A DNA stretch of 64,000 nt from contig NZ_CP011941.1 in NCBI RefSeq assembly GCF_001040845.1, positions 1,497,676 through 1,561,675 on the forward strand. The letters run 5' to 3'. The notes beneath the pieces were generated by a model. It did not search any database. It worked only from the letters and a program-made list of their open reading frames with translations, and was not told the DNA's origin. Both the position numbers and the translations under genes were made by a program. Shown piece by piece: positions 9,183-18,999 of the stretch. This DNA comes from Synechococcus sp. WH 8020 (lineage in GTDB: Bacteria > Cyanobacteriota > Cyanobacteriia > PCC-6307 > Cyanobiaceae). How positions within the stretch are numbered: the first letter of the stretch is position 1; the number at the start of each line of letters is the position of its first letter.

Positions 9183-10033
9183 CAGCGACTAGATGGAGGA
9201 GGCATAGGGCCCCGTCGACCTGTCGACAAGGAACCCTCCAAAAACGTGCAGAGATGATTCGCGGCAGGCAGCAAGGCCTGCTGCCTCGCAAGGTTTAAGC
9301 CGTCGGCAATGACGTGATTGGAGCGATAGAGCAACGACCAAATGTCCTGAAGCTGTTTGAATTCCTGGCCCCCCTCGAGGCGGTGCAGGCCCTGACGCCT
9401 CAAGCCCACACGATTAAGCCCCCGGACCCGGCCTGGATGACCTTCAACGAGACAGTAGGGAGGAACATCACGATCCACACGAGTCATGCCGCCAACCATG
9501 GCCATACCACCGATGTGGACGAATTGGTGAATTCCTAAACAACCACCAATTACAGCGCGATCTTCAATCAGCACATGGCCTGCTACTTGGATGCCATTCG
9601 ACATCACAATGTTGTTACCCAGCAAACAGTTATGCCCAAGGTGGCAATAAGCCATGAGCAAGTTGTTGTCACCGATCCGAGTTTGCTCTCCTTCATCAGT
9701 GGCGCGATTAATCGTGACGCATTCACGAATGGTGTTGTGATCACCAATCACAACCTCCGTTGGAGCGCCTTTGTATTTCAAATCCTGAGGTTCTTGCCCC
9801 AAACAAGCGCCGGGGTAAATGCGATTGTGCGCACCAATGCGCAGCAGACCATCGAGTACCACGTGCGGACCGATCCAGGTGTTAGCCCCAATACTCACCT
9901 CAGGGCCGATCACCGCTCCAGGACCGACCACAACTCCATGGGCGAGTTCTGCTCTGGGATCAACCACCGCCATCGGATGAACCTGGGCAGGGCGATCGTC
10001 AGTAATCACTGATGTGGAGAGCTCCTCACTCAT
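9182..10033 (-). CDS. lpxA: acyl-ACP--UDP-N-acetylglucosamine O-acyltransferase
   Basis: 283 residues from the ATG at 10033; a TTG at 10042 would add three residues and overlap fabZ. The protein is a left-handed parallel beta-helix built of hexapeptide repeats ([26 protein letters not shown] and so on), with the catalytic His region in [19 protein letters not shown] and [14 protein letters not shown]. It carries out the first step of lipid A synthesis. Placed between fabZ and lpxB. Confidence 0.96.
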   Translation of the reverse strand: MSEELSTSVITDDRPAQVHPMAVVDPRAELAHGVVVGPGAVIGPEVSIGANTWIGPHVVLDGLLRIGAHNRIYPGACLGQEPQDLKYKGAPTEVVIGDHNTIRECVTINRATDEGEQTRIGDNNLLMAYCHLGHNCLLGNNIVMSNGIQVAGHVLIEDRAVIGGCLGIHQFVHIGGMAMVGGMTRVDRDVPPYCLVEGHPGRVRGLNRVGLRRQGLHRLEGGQEFKQLQDIWSLLYRSNHVIADGLNLARQQALLPAANHLCTFLEGSLSTGRRGPMPPPSSR

Positions 10034-10038
10034 CACGA

Positions 10039-10503
10039 TCAATCCACCAGAGAAAACATCAGATCACCAGAACAGACAAGCTGTCCATCCACCGTGGCCT
10101 CCGCTTTCACTTTGCCAAAACGCTTGCGTTTCAGGCTGAGCAACTCGCAAGTAATCCTCAATTGATCCCCTGGAACCACCGGGCGACGAAAACGAACTCC
10201 ATCAATGCCGGCAAACACGAACAGGCCCTTAGGGAGATCTGGCATCTGAGTCACAATCAACCCACCCACCTGAGCCATCGCTTCCACAATCAAGACCCCT
10301 GGCATCAGAGGTCGACCAGGAAAATGTCCCTGGAACTGCGGCTCATTAAAGGTGACGTTCTTGAGGGCAACAGCTCGTTCCCCTGGAACGTGCTCCAGCA
10401 CCCGATCCACCAAGGCAAATGGATAGCGATGCGGCAGCAAACCCATGATCTGCTCGGCATTCAGCACCGCTGCGGGAGTGTCGGTAGAGGCAAGAACGGT
10501 CAA
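10039..10503 (-). CDS. fabZ: 3-hydroxyacyl-[acyl-carrier-protein] dehydratase
   Basis: 154 residues of hot-dog fold. [30 protein letters not shown] contains the catalytic His, and [21 protein letters not shown] the catalytic Glu and central helix. FabZ dehydrates 3-hydroxyacyl-ACP during fatty acid elongation and competes with LpxA/LpxC for the same hydroxyacyl pool, which explains its place inside the lpx block. Five bases separate it from lpxC. Confidence 0.96.
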   Translation of the reverse strand: MTVLASTDTPAAVLNAEQIMGLLPHRYPFALVDRVLEHVPGERAVALKNVTFNEPQFQGHFPGRPLMPGVLIVEAMAQVGGLIVTQMPDLPKGLFVFAGIDGVRFRRPVVPGDQLRITCELLSLKRKRFGKVKAEATVDGQLVCSGDLMFSLVD

Positions 10504-10508
10504 GTGGC

Positions 10509-11360
10509 TCAGCGTTGAGGAACGAGTTGATCGGCAAGTGCCGCGGCCAATTCAGTATGAAGGCCGTGAGATCCGCGATAGACCAGCACTTGGGCTTGAG
10601 GGAAACCTATGAGAGCCAGATCTCCGATTAAGTCCAAGATCTTATGGCGCACTGGTTCATCTGGGAAACGCAGAGGGGGATTCACCCAGGAATCTCCATC
10701 ACAAACGAGAGCGTTATCTAAGGCACCTCCACGAATGAGACCAGAGGAGCGAAGCTGTTCTACTTGCTCGCGAAACCCAAAGGTGCGAGCAGGAGCGATC
10801 TCATCAATAAACGCCTGAGGAGAAAGCTCTAGAGCTAATTGCTGACGACCAATCGCTGCCTGAGGGAAGTCAATCACGCCAACCAGCGTGAAGCGATCAG
10901 CAGGCGTCGCAACGATGGCGCTACTGCCGCGATAAAAAGCCAGCGGTTCAGAGAGCACCAAGGGGGGACGACGTGGTGTCGACGCTGTTGTCAAGCCCGC
11001 TTCAGCGATCGCCTCAACCCAGCCCAAAGCGGAACCGTCCAGAAGCGGTATTTCAGTACCCGATACCTGCAGTTCCAAATGGGACACCCCGCAGCCAGCA
11101 ACAGCAGCGAGCAAATGCTCCACCGTGGAAAGCTTTCTGTCACCAAAATCAAGGGTGGTACACAACTGGCTGTCGCGCACCTGCGAAGGATCGAGACGTA
11201 CGGGCTGTGAGGTTTGATCAAGCCAGCGCACATAGAAGCCCTCCTGCTCCGAGGGAGCAAGGGTGACTTGACATTGCTGTCCGCTATGTAAACCAATCCC
11301 TGAGCGCGACACACTGGATGCCAACGTCCAAGGCCTGTCGTAGTCAGCAGGCCAAGACAT
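10509..11360 (-). CDS. lpxC: UDP-3-O-acyl-N-acetylglucosamine deacetylase
   Basis: 283 residues. The Zn ligands are in [34 protein letters not shown] (first His) and [16 protein letters not shown] (His and Asp, HKILD). It is the committed step of lipid A synthesis. Two adjacent ATGs at 11363 and 11360 follow immediately on the bamA TAA (TAATGATG), so initiation is coupled to the end of bamA; I chose the second. The C-terminus is on the short side but complete. Confidence 0.95.
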   Translation of the reverse strand: MSWPADYDRPWTLASSVSRSGIGLHSGQQCQVTLAPSEQEGFYVRWLDQTSQPVRLDPSQVRDSQLCTTLDFGDRKLSTVEHLLAAVAGCGVSHLELQVSGTEIPLLDGSALGWVEAIAEAGLTTASTPRRPPLVLSEPLAFYRGSSAIVATPADRFTLVGVIDFPQAAIGRQQLALELSPQAFIDEIAPARTFGFREQVEQLRSSGLIRGGALDNALVCDGDSWVNPPLRFPDEPVRHKILDLIGDLALIGFPQAQVLVYRGSHGLHTELAAALADQLVPQR

Positions 11361-11362
11361 CA

Positions 11363-13633
11363 TTAGAACTTCCAGCCAACACCCAAATTGAATCGCCACT
11401 CACCGGTGAAATCCTGACTGGCAACCTCTAGACGCAGAGGGCCGACTGGCGTCGTCACAATGACACCTGTACCGACGGAGAAGCCTGATCCTGGCTTTTT
11501 AAGCAATTTACCAGGCTTTCCAGGAACATTATTCTGGGACCCAAAATCAGTACCAGCATCAACAAATAATTCCCCTGCAAATATACTAATCAGTGGGAAT
11601 CGGTATTCCAAAGTTGCTTCGCCATAGCTTCGCCCAACCGCCAAGTCACAATCAAACCAGCCACGAACCGAATTAGAGCCTCCCAGACAGAAGGCTTCGT
11701 AGGGAGGAAGATCGCCAACGATTGACCCAGCCTTAATTTGGAGCCCGATCGATTGCGGGCAATTTAATTTTTCTCCGGGCTTAGGCCGACAACCCTTCGC
11801 GATCTTCAACCAGTTAACTGGAAAGAATTGAGTGTAACTTGCCTTGACTCGATTAAAAGTTGGAGAATTCTCACCAACCGACAAGAATTGTTCGGTTCCG
11901 AGACTAAAGAAATTTCCGGAAGTAGGATTCCGCGGATCGTTTAACGAGTTATACGTTGCAGCAAGTCGTAAGCCAGCAAGATTATTCTCGGATGCGCAAT
12001 TGTAAGCGATGCAAATTATGTTCTCGTTAGGGATATCATTTTTATTGCGCTTATTAGGCGTAGCAAATATACGAGAACTACCTTCGAAATTAATCGGCCT
12101 AACGTTTTGAACATTCATCCCGACAAGGACCTGCCAGGGAGCGTTTTTGTAGGGATCTCCACCATTTAGCGGACGAGCGAAGATAACATTACCTCCAACT
12201 CTCTGCAGGACAACAGTATCTCCCTCGTAATCAAACCAACTATCTTCAGGGAAAAGCTTTGAAGCGTCGTCAACATTATCAAACTTCCGACCAGCAGGAT
12301 TTTTTTTGTTGTTAATTTCGTAAGCACGAGAGGAATTATTGTCCTCATAATCAGTGACCGTAACAATGTCACCCTTGTCTTGACTTTGAAAAACCTGAGG
12401 AACTTCTCGGCTTAGGAAAATAGAAGTACGGAAGGAAGTGCGATGCGAATCACCCTTGATCCATGGGTCAGTAAACGTAAAATTAGCCAGACCACCGAAT
12501 TGCCCGTATGTAAGATTGAGAGCAATATTCCATGCTCTACCGAAGAGATTACTGTCTTGAACTTGAATTTGACCAAAGACTCCCTGACTTTGGCTATAGC
12601 CCAAGCCACCAGAAAGAGAACCGGTGGATTGTTCAACGATCCCCAGAACAATATTGATTTCGCCCGGCTTTCCTGCAACAGGTTTCAATGTGACTTTGAC
12701 GTCGCTGAATAGCGAAGTTCCATAAAGGCGTTTGATATCACCCTCAAGTTGGTTGCGATTGAAGGCCTCTCCTGGCTTGATTGAGATTTCTCTCGTAACC
12801 ACCCAAGGTTTTGTTTTTCCTCGAATCGGCTCACCGTTTTCGTCAGTGGTTTCGCCTTCCTTATTGAGAAACTGCACTTCAACGCCAGCGACCGTGCCAA
12901 CGACAACTTTGAGCTCAACAACTCCATCTGGACTAACTCGCGTTGGACCTGTGACCCTTGCAAGGGCATACCCCTCATTTGAATACCAAGTCTGAAGTTC
13001 TTTCATCCGAAGCTGAAGTTCGGAGAGGTTCAGCGTGCGTCCGTAATCGGAACTGAAGGCATCCTCAATGACCTGCGGAGGGATCTCATTGTCTTCAGGC
13101 AACAGCTCAACTTTTGTGAGAACGGGATTGGGAGCAACTTGAACCACAAGTTGCACGCCAAGAGGGCCGTTAACCGGTTCTATGCGTACATCAGAGAACC
13201 AGCCGGTGGCGTAGATCGCCTCCAAATCAACTTTCAGTTCATCCCTGGTGACGCGACTACCAGGGCGAACGGTCATGGCGTCATAAGCAGCCAGTTCCAA
13301 CCGCTCTTGCTCAGGGTGACCATCGATCCCTTCGATCATCACCTCTGTAATCAGCACTCTGGGCTGCTCAGTGACTTCGTTTTCTGCAGCAACTGGTGCT
13401 TCCTGAGCACCTTCAAACTCCTCCACCTCCACAGATTGAGGTGCAGATTGAGGCGCGTTGGTCTCCCCTGTTAAAGCATCCTCCAGCTGGGTCTGCTCTT
13501 CCGAACTCTGATCGGAGTCAGTCTCAGCTTGCGCTCGAGCTGGAAGGGTGGTCAGAAGCGGCAGGGCCAGAGCAAGCCCCAAAGCTCCTCGCCGAACGGC
13601 GTTCCTGGTTCGGCATGAGGAGGGATTGACCAT
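11363..13633 (-). CDS. bamA: Omp85/BamA-family outer membrane assembly protein
   Basis: 756 residues: a signal peptide (hydrophobic GALGLALALPLLTTLPARAQA), an acidic Glu/Gln-rich linker to about residue 85, POTRA repeats (ITEVMIEGIDGHPEQERLEL..., VNGPLGVQLVVQVAPNPVLTKVELLPE, GEAFNRNQLEGDIKRLYGTSLFSDVKVTL) to about residue 330, then a C-terminal beta-barrel with FSLGTEQF, GGSNSVRGW (the VRGY/F region) and a final aromatic WKF typical of barrel proteins. It inserts proteins into the outer membrane. The barrel half is noticeably AT-richer than the N-terminal half. Upstream gene of the lpx block, as in other cyanobacteria. Confidence 0.94.
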   Translation of the reverse strand: MVNPSSCRTRNAVRRGALGLALALPLLTTLPARAQAETDSDQSSEEQTQLEDALTGETNAPQSAPQSVEVEEFEGAQEAPVAAENEVTEQPRVLITEVMIEGIDGHPEQERLELAAYDAMTVRPGSRVTRDELKVDLEAIYATGWFSDVRIEPVNGPLGVQLVVQVAPNPVLTKVELLPEDNEIPPQVIEDAFSSDYGRTLNLSELQLRMKELQTWYSNEGYALARVTGPTRVSPDGVVELKVVVGTVAGVEVQFLNKEGETTDENGEPIRGKTKPWVVTREISIKPGEAFNRNQLEGDIKRLYGTSLFSDVKVTLKPVAGKPGEINIVLGIVEQSTGSLSGGLGYSQSQGVFGQIQVQDSNLFGRAWNIALNLTYGQFGGLANFTFTDPWIKGDSHRTSFRTSIFLSREVPQVFQSQDKGDIVTVTDYEDNNSSRAYEINNKKNPAGRKFDNVDDASKLFPEDSWFDYEGDTVVLQRVGGNVIFARPLNGGDPYKNAPWQVLVGMNVQNVRPINFEGSSRIFATPNKRNKNDIPNENIICIAYNCASENNLAGLRLAATYNSLNDPRNPTSGNFFSLGTEQFLSVGENSPTFNRVKASYTQFFPVNWLKIAKGCRPKPGEKLNCPQSIGLQIKAGSIVGDLPPYEAFCLGGSNSVRGWFDCDLAVGRSYGEATLEYRFPLISIFAGELFVDAGTDFGSQNNVPGKPGKLLKKPGSGFSVGTGVIVTTPVGPLRLEVASQDFTGEWRFNLGVGWKF

Positions 13634-13680
13634 GAGGTGGTGCGGATATCGGCCGAATTGGCCGGAAATGTCCGGTGACC

Positions 13681-14433
13681 TTACCTGTAGTTGCGGGGTT
13701 TGGGGGTGGCCCCTTGGACCCGTTTGCAGACCTCCCCGTAGGCCTCAATCACTCCGCCAAGGTCTTGGCGGAATCGATCCTTGTCCAAAATTCGTGCTTT
13801 TGCATCCCGACTGTTCATGTCCCAAAGCCGGCAGGTGTCTGGGCTGATCTCGTCAGCCACAAGTAATTCACCCGCTGCGTTGCATCCCAGCTCGAGCTTG
13901 AAATCCACCAATTGAAGGTTGAGACCAGAAAAGAAAGGTGTCAAAACAGCATTGACCCGTCTTGCCAACGTCTCGATTTCCTGACGACGTTCTGGGCTGA
14001 CCAAGTCAAGTAAGAACAGACGCGACTCTGTCAAAAGAGGATCACCAAGGTCATCATCCTTGTAATAAAGATCCAGCAGTGCCGGATCCAAGCGAGTGCC
14101 TTGAGAGATAGGGGTTTGACGGCAGAGTGATCCGGTGGCCACATTGCGCAGCACCACTTCAATCGGAATCACCTTGACCCGTTGGACCACCATCCAATGA
14201 TCCGACTCCAACCCGCAGTAATGGGTTGGTATTCCTTCCCGTTCCAGCAACTCGAACAGACATGCCGAGATCTGACAATTAAGTCGTCCTTTGTCTTCAA
14301 GTTGTGCGCACTTTTGGGCATTAAAAGCAGTGGCATCGTTCTTAAATTCAACCAAAACCTCAGCCTCTTTGTTTGAGGCATAGATGCGTTTGGCCTTGCC
14401 CTCATAGAGAAGCGGCCCACGGGTGCTGGTCAT
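13681..14433 (-). CDS. purC: phosphoribosylaminoimidazole-succinocarboxamide synthase
   Basis: 250 residues. [12 protein letters not shown] (ATP binding), [50 protein letters not shown] and [16 protein letters not shown] are the family blocks. It adds aspartate to CAIR in de novo purine synthesis. Its start overlaps the stop of the preceding helical protein by four bases (ATGA). The purD gene lies 1.1 kb away, divergent. Confidence 0.97.
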   Translation of the reverse strand: MTSTRGPLLYEGKAKRIYASNKEAEVLVEFKNDATAFNAQKCAQLEDKGRLNCQISACLFELLEREGIPTHYCGLESDHWMVVQRVKVIPIEVVLRNVATGSLCRQTPISQGTRLDPALLDLYYKDDDLGDPLLTESRLFLLDLVSPERRQEIETLARRVNAVLTPFFSGLNLQLVDFKLELGCNAAGELLVADEISPDTCRLWDMNSRDAKARILDKDRFRQDLGGVIEAYGEVCKRVQGATPKPRNYR

Positions 14434-15416
14434 GGCGTGGCCAAGGGATTGGAAGCAGGAGCTTCGGATGCATCCGATTCTCCCAGGGAGGCATGTCCTC
14501 CTGCAGCGCGAGGAGAGCGGAGCTGGTCCTCAAGGTCTTGCACACGCTGAGGATCCAAATCTGGGGACATCTGTTCCAACTCGAGCAGCGTTAAGCGGTC
14601 ATCAAGCCGGCGCGCCAAACGGCGCAACCGTTCGCGAGGTCGGTCGGCATCGCCACCCTGCTGCAGTGCTAAACGCAACTGCAGGCGGAGCAAATCTTCA
14701 GCAAGACCCCAGGCTTGCTCAGCGGCAGCTTGATCCAAAGCCGCTTCCAGCAATAGATCGCCTCGCTCTGGATCCAACGGCGCCAGCAACTCAGCAACTT
14801 GGCCAAGCCTGCGCGATGCCACAACTCCTGGAGTACGACCCGCCAGGAGAACCGTGACGGCCTCCTCGGGCCGGCCGGCTGCTAACTCATGGTTCGCCAG
14901 CAGATCAAGAGCTGAACGAGTCAGCGGCAAGCCATCATCCGATTGGCCCACGATCAATTGCTCAGTATCGAGACGCGTGAGATCACCATCAGCCAACCGC
15001 CGAAGCGCCAGCACAGCACGATCTTGATCGAGGGCCGCACTGGCGGCTTGCCATGACAGCAGCAACCATTCCCTTCGTTGCAATCCTGGCCCAGGTCCAA
15101 ATCGACTCAGCACGATCTGGGTGCTATCGGGAGCCCTACAGGCCATCAGCGCCCGGGCATTCGCCATCACAACAGCAAACGGTTGCGGAGCAGGTGCCAC
15201 CACCATCAAACGGTTGCGCAGCAGACGAAGGCGCTCTTGCAGACCAAAACGATCCGAATCGGCACACGCCTCCGATAACTCGTTAATGCCACCTTCTTCA
15301 AGGACCGCTTCAAAGACCTCTAGGGTCATCGGCAGGGCGACAGGTGGCACAGGAACCGACTCCAACGGCGGAGCCGCAGCCAATAAAAACAACAGTGGCA
15401 GGGAGGAAAGCCCCAT
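14430..15416 (-). CDS. exported alpha-helical repeat protein, unknown
   Basis: 328 residues from the ATG at 15416 ([20 protein letters not shown]), which gives a good signal peptide or membrane anchor; a longer frame to 15485 would lose it. The rest is Leu/Ala/Arg-rich helix pairs ([50 protein letters not shown]) in TPR style, ending in a Ser/Ala-rich tail. Family not recognised; such Leu-rich exported proteins occur beside purC/purD in marine cyanobacteria as far as I recall. Coupled to purC by ATGA overlap. Confidence 0.7.
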   Translation of the reverse strand: MGLSSLPLLFLLAAAPPLESVPVPPVALPMTLEVFEAVLEEGGINELSEACADSDRFGLQERLRLLRNRLMVVAPAPQPFAVVMANARALMACRAPDSTQIVLSRFGPGPGLQRREWLLLSWQAASAALDQDRAVLALRRLADGDLTRLDTEQLIVGQSDDGLPLTRSALDLLANHELAAGRPEEAVTVLLAGRTPGVVASRRLGQVAELLAPLDPERGDLLLEAALDQAAAEQAWGLAEDLLRLQLRLALQQGGDADRPRERLRRLARRLDDRLTLLELEQMSPDLDPQRVQDLEDQLRSPRAAGGHASLGESDASEAPASNPLATP

Positions 15417-15518
15417 GGGCTGACAGTCGTTCAACAAAGATGGATAGGTCAGGGCAACGCGCCGAGCATTGCGCCTGAACTCCAAACCTAGGGGTCACCC
15501 CCCGTTCCGCACCCGCCC

Positions 15519-16856
15519 ATGTCCATCTCCAACACCCGTCCCCTCTCACTGCCGCCGTTGCGCAATGTGCTCGTGGTGGGAGGTGGCGGCCGAGAGCAGG
15601 CGTTGGCCTGGGCCTTCAGACGCTGTCCAGAGATCGAAGGCATCTGGATCAGCCCAGGAAACGCTGGCACAGGCGATTTGGAAGGCTGCACTCCACTGGA
15701 GATCGCAGAAACGGATCACAAAGGCATGGTTGCGGCGTGCAGCGACTACGCCATCGATTTGGTGGTGATCGGTCCAGAAGCCCCCTTGGCCGATGGTCTT
15801 GCTGACACGCTTCGAGGACAAGGCTTTGCAGTCTTTGGCCCGAGTGCGGAGGGTGCACAGCTCGAGGCGAGTAAGGCCTGGGCGAAGCAATTAATGCAAG
15901 ACGCGGAGATTCCCACGGCTGGGTACTGGACCGTGGCCAATGAGCAGGAGGGGATTGCTCTTCTGGAACAACTGCAACGCCCCTTGGTTGTGAAGGCAGA
16001 TGGACTCGCAGCGGGGAAAGGGGTGACCGTCGCGGACAGCGTGGAGGAGACTGCAGCCGCCATTCAAGAGGCGTTTCAAGGTCGTTTCGGACAGGCCGGT
16101 GAGCGGCTTGTCCTGGAAGAACGCCTCACCGGGCCAGAAGTGTCGGTGTTTGCCCTCTGTGATGGCGAAGAGATGGTTCTGCTTCCGCCTGCGCAGGATC
16201 ACAAACGACTCATGGAGGGGGATCAAGGACCCAATACCGGGGGGATGGGGGCTTATGCACCGGCCCCCCTTCTCGATCAAGCGGGCCTCACACAGGTCCG
16301 CGAGCAGATCCTGGAACCAACCCTTGCTGCTTTGCGCAAGCGAGGAATCCTCTACCGAGGGGTCATTTATGCAGGGCTCATGCTCACGGCCGAGGGGCCA
16401 CAGGTGATCGAATTCAATTGCCGCTTTGGCGATCCGGAATGCCAAACCCTGATGCCTCTGATGGGGCCTGAACTCGCACGAGTTCTCCAGGCCTGTGCGC
16501 TCGGACGTCTTGCAGAAGCACCACCGCTTACTCAGCTGGAGCTGTGCAGTGCCTGCGTGGTGACGGCAGCAGCTGGCTATCCCGATAGCCCCCGCAAAGG
16601 CGATCCAATTGCGGTTGCGTTCAATCTCGACCCAACGACAACCGACCCACTTCAGTTGTTCCATGCCGGAACACGTCTCAGCAAGGATGGGGTGCTGGAG
16701 ACCTCCGGCGGCCGCGTTTTAGCGATGGTGGCTCAGGCGACGGATTTTGATCAGGCCTTCGCTAAGGCCTACGAAGGATTGACGCAGATCCGTTACGAAG
16801 GCATGCAATTCAGAACGGACATTGGCCATCAAGTGCGCGCACCTAAGCTTTATTAA
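15519..16856 (+). CDS. purD: phosphoribosylamine--glycine ligase
   Basis: 445 residues, an ATP-grasp enzyme of purine synthesis. VLVVGGGGREQALAWAF at the N-terminus, VVIGPEAPLADGL, VVKADGLAAGKGVTVA, the GARS signature GPNTGGMGAYAP and the metal-ligand stretch VIEFNCRFGDPECQ are all intact. Divergent from the helical repeat gene, and followed after 13 bases by the sensor kinase gene, so it probably shares its transcript. Confidence 0.97.
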   Translation: MSISNTRPLSLPPLRNVLVVGGGGREQALAWAFRRCPEIEGIWISPGNAGTGDLEGCTPLEIAETDHKGMVAACSDYAIDLVVIGPEAPLADGLADTLRGQGFAVFGPSAEGAQLEASKAWAKQLMQDAEIPTAGYWTVANEQEGIALLEQLQRPLVVKADGLAAGKGVTVADSVEETAAAIQEAFQGRFGQAGERLVLEERLTGPEVSVFALCDGEEMVLLPPAQDHKRLMEGDQGPNTGGMGAYAPAPLLDQAGLTQVREQILEPTLAALRKRGILYRGVIYAGLMLTAEGPQVIEFNCRFGDPECQTLMPLMGPELARVLQACALGRLAEAPPLTQLELCSACVVTAAAGYPDSPRKGDPIAVAFNLDPTTTDPLQLFHAGTRLSKDGVLETSGGRVLAMVAQATDFDQAFAKAYEGLTQIRYEGMQFRTDIGHQVRAPKLY

Positions 16857-16869
16857 GCATTGATGCACC

Positions 16870-18951
16870 ATGAGTAGCGGTTCGGCACCAGCTTCTGCGA
16901 ACTCCACTGCATCCTCATGGGCAGGGTCAGTCTCTTCGGATACGGCCCAAGAGCAACAGGGTCTTTGGAGTGGCATCCGCCTCTGGTGGGCCGAATTCAG
17001 CCTTCAGACCAAACTTCTGGCCATCGCCACGCTGGTGGTGAGCCTAATGATGACCAGCATTACCTTTTTCGCGCTCAATGGGATCCAACGCGATGCGGTG
17101 ATGAATGACACCCGCTACGCCAGGGATTTGGGGCTGCTGTTAGCGGGCAATGTCACCGAGTTGGTGGCAGACGGACACGACCGAGAACTGGCCAATGTGG
17201 CCGAACAGTTTTGGCGCTCAAGCCGCAGCCTTCGCTACATCTTTTTTGCAGATCCCGAAGGCGTTGTCTACCTCGGCATTCCCATCAGTGGGAATGACGC
17301 AGATACCAGAGGAGACCTTCGTCTTAATCGACGCCTTGAACTCCCCAGTGAACTGAGATCGAGGCCTAAAAACCCCCTTGTCCGTCAACATCTGACCCCT
17401 GATGGGCAGGTCACCGATGTGTTTGTGCCCTTGATTCAGGAGGGCCGCTACCTCGGTGTTCTCGCCCTAGGAGTGAACCCCAATGACTCGGCTCTCGCGA
17501 GTGCCTCCCTCACCCGAGAGGTCACCGTGGCCGTCTTCATCTCGATCTGGGTCCTGGTGATTCTTGGCGCTGTCTTCAATGCGCTGACCATCACCCGACC
17601 CGTAAAGGAACTGCTTCGCGGCGTTCGCTCGATTGCTGCTGGAGATTTCCAAGCCCGTATCGGCCTCCCTATAGGCGGCGAACTTGGGGAATTGTTGGAT
17701 GGTTTTAATGCGATGGCCTTGCAGCTCCAGGACTACGACGCGGCCAACATCGAAGAGTTGCAAGCTGCCCAGGTGAAGCAGGCCTCGCTGATTGCAACGA
17801 TGGCCGATGGCGCGGTCTTGCTGGATGAAAAGGGTCAAATTGTGTTGGCCAATCCAACGGCTCGTCGCTTGTTTCGCTGGGAGGGACGCAATCTTGAAGG
17901 ACAGGATTTTCTCAATTCGATCCCAGACTTATTAGCGATTGAGCTCCATGAGCCTCTCGATGGAGTCCTGAATCAAGGCCGTGACAGCAATGAATTACGA
18001 AGCAGCATCGGCGAGCCTCCTCGCACCCTGCGTTTCGTACTCCAAGCCGTCCGCGAACCCAGCGGTGAAAACCTAAAAGGGATCGCGGTGACCATGCAGG
18101 ACCTCACCCGTGAAGTGGAGCTCAACGCGGCCCAGAGCCGCTTCATCAGCAACGTGTCCCATGAACTGCGCACTCCGCTGTTCAACATCAAGAGCTACGT
18201 CGAAACCCTCTACGAGATGGGGGATCAACTCAGCGACACAGACAAGCAAGAGTTTCTCGGCATTGCCAATGCTGAAACAGATCGACTCACGCGACTCGTG
18301 AACGATGTTCTCGATCTTTCAAGGCTCGAATCCCATCCCAGCGTTCAGTTTTCTGCACTCGATCTCAGGCCTGGCCTAGAGCAAACCCTTCGCAGCTATC
18401 AACTGAATGCATCCGACAAACAGGTGGAATTAGACCTGGAGGCGTCGATCGATCTGCCTGACATTCTTGGCAATTGGGACCTGATCCTCCAGGTGCTGGA
18501 CAATCTCGTCGGGAATGCTCTCAAGTTCAGCCGCAGCGGAAGCCGCATCGTGATTCGTGCCTACGCCTGGCCCGACAGCTGCTGGATGGGACCTCTTCCA
18601 GACGATTCATTTCAGGCTCCGCAATGCGAAATGATCTCGCCTCTTCCAAAACTACGTGTGGAAGTAAGTGACACGGGTTATGGAATCAGCGAAGACAAAC
18701 AACAACGAATTTTTGAACGCTTTTATCGCGTAGAAAATGCAGTCCATACGGAAGTAGGAACTGGCCTTGGCCTCTCCATCGTGAGAGGAATTCTTGAGAA
18801 ACACAGCAGCGTGATTCGGATGGCAAGCGAACCAGATGTGGGCACAACATTTTGGTTTGACCTACCTCTCGCTCAATCAGATCAAGATGAAATCAAACTG
18901 CAAGCCGAACGGCAAAGTCGTTATGACCAAGAAGAGATCAAGCTAAATTGA
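16870..18951 (+). CDS. nblS: NblS/Hik33-type sensor histidine kinase
   Basis: 693 residues. Order: Ser/Ala-rich N-terminus, TM1 (LLAIATLVVSLMMTSITFF, about 45-68), an extracytoplasmic segment including YIFFADPEGVVYLGIP, TM2 (VAVFISIWVLVILGAVF, about 217-235), HAMP, a PAS-like domain (SLIATMADGAVLLDE...), a HisKA box SHELRTPLFNIKSYV with the phospho-His near 432, then an HATPase with DNLVGNALKFSR and TGLGLSIVRG. This is the layout of NblS/DspA/Hik33, which controls high-light and nutrient-stress genes such as hli and phycobilisome-degradation genes. The purD-nblS order fits. It converges on kaiC with about 50 bases between. Confidence 0.9.
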   Translation: MSSGSAPASANSTASSWAGSVSSDTAQEQQGLWSGIRLWWAEFSLQTKLLAIATLVVSLMMTSITFFALNGIQRDAVMNDTRYARDLGLLLAGNVTELVADGHDRELANVAEQFWRSSRSLRYIFFADPEGVVYLGIPISGNDADTRGDLRLNRRLELPSELRSRPKNPLVRQHLTPDGQVTDVFVPLIQEGRYLGVLALGVNPNDSALASASLTREVTVAVFISIWVLVILGAVFNALTITRPVKELLRGVRSIAAGDFQARIGLPIGGELGELLDGFNAMALQLQDYDAANIEELQAAQVKQASLIATMADGAVLLDEKGQIVLANPTARRLFRWEGRNLEGQDFLNSIPDLLAIELHEPLDGVLNQGRDSNELRSSIGEPPRTLRFVLQAVREPSGENLKGIAVTMQDLTREVELNAAQSRFISNVSHELRTPLFNIKSYVETLYEMGDQLSDTDKQEFLGIANAETDRLTRLVNDVLDLSRLESHPSVQFSALDLRPGLEQTLRSYQLNASDKQVELDLEASIDLPDILGNWDLILQVLDNLVGNALKFSRSGSRIVIRAYAWPDSCWMGPLPDDSFQAPQCEMISPLPKLRVEVSDTGYGISEDKQQRIFERFYRVENAVHTEVGTGLGLSIVRGILEKHSSVIRMASEPDVGTTFWFDLPLAQSDQDEIKLQAERQSRYDQEEIKLN

Positions 18952-18999
18952 AGCAATTCAGATTCAATTTAATATCACCATTTCAAGGACTACTAATCC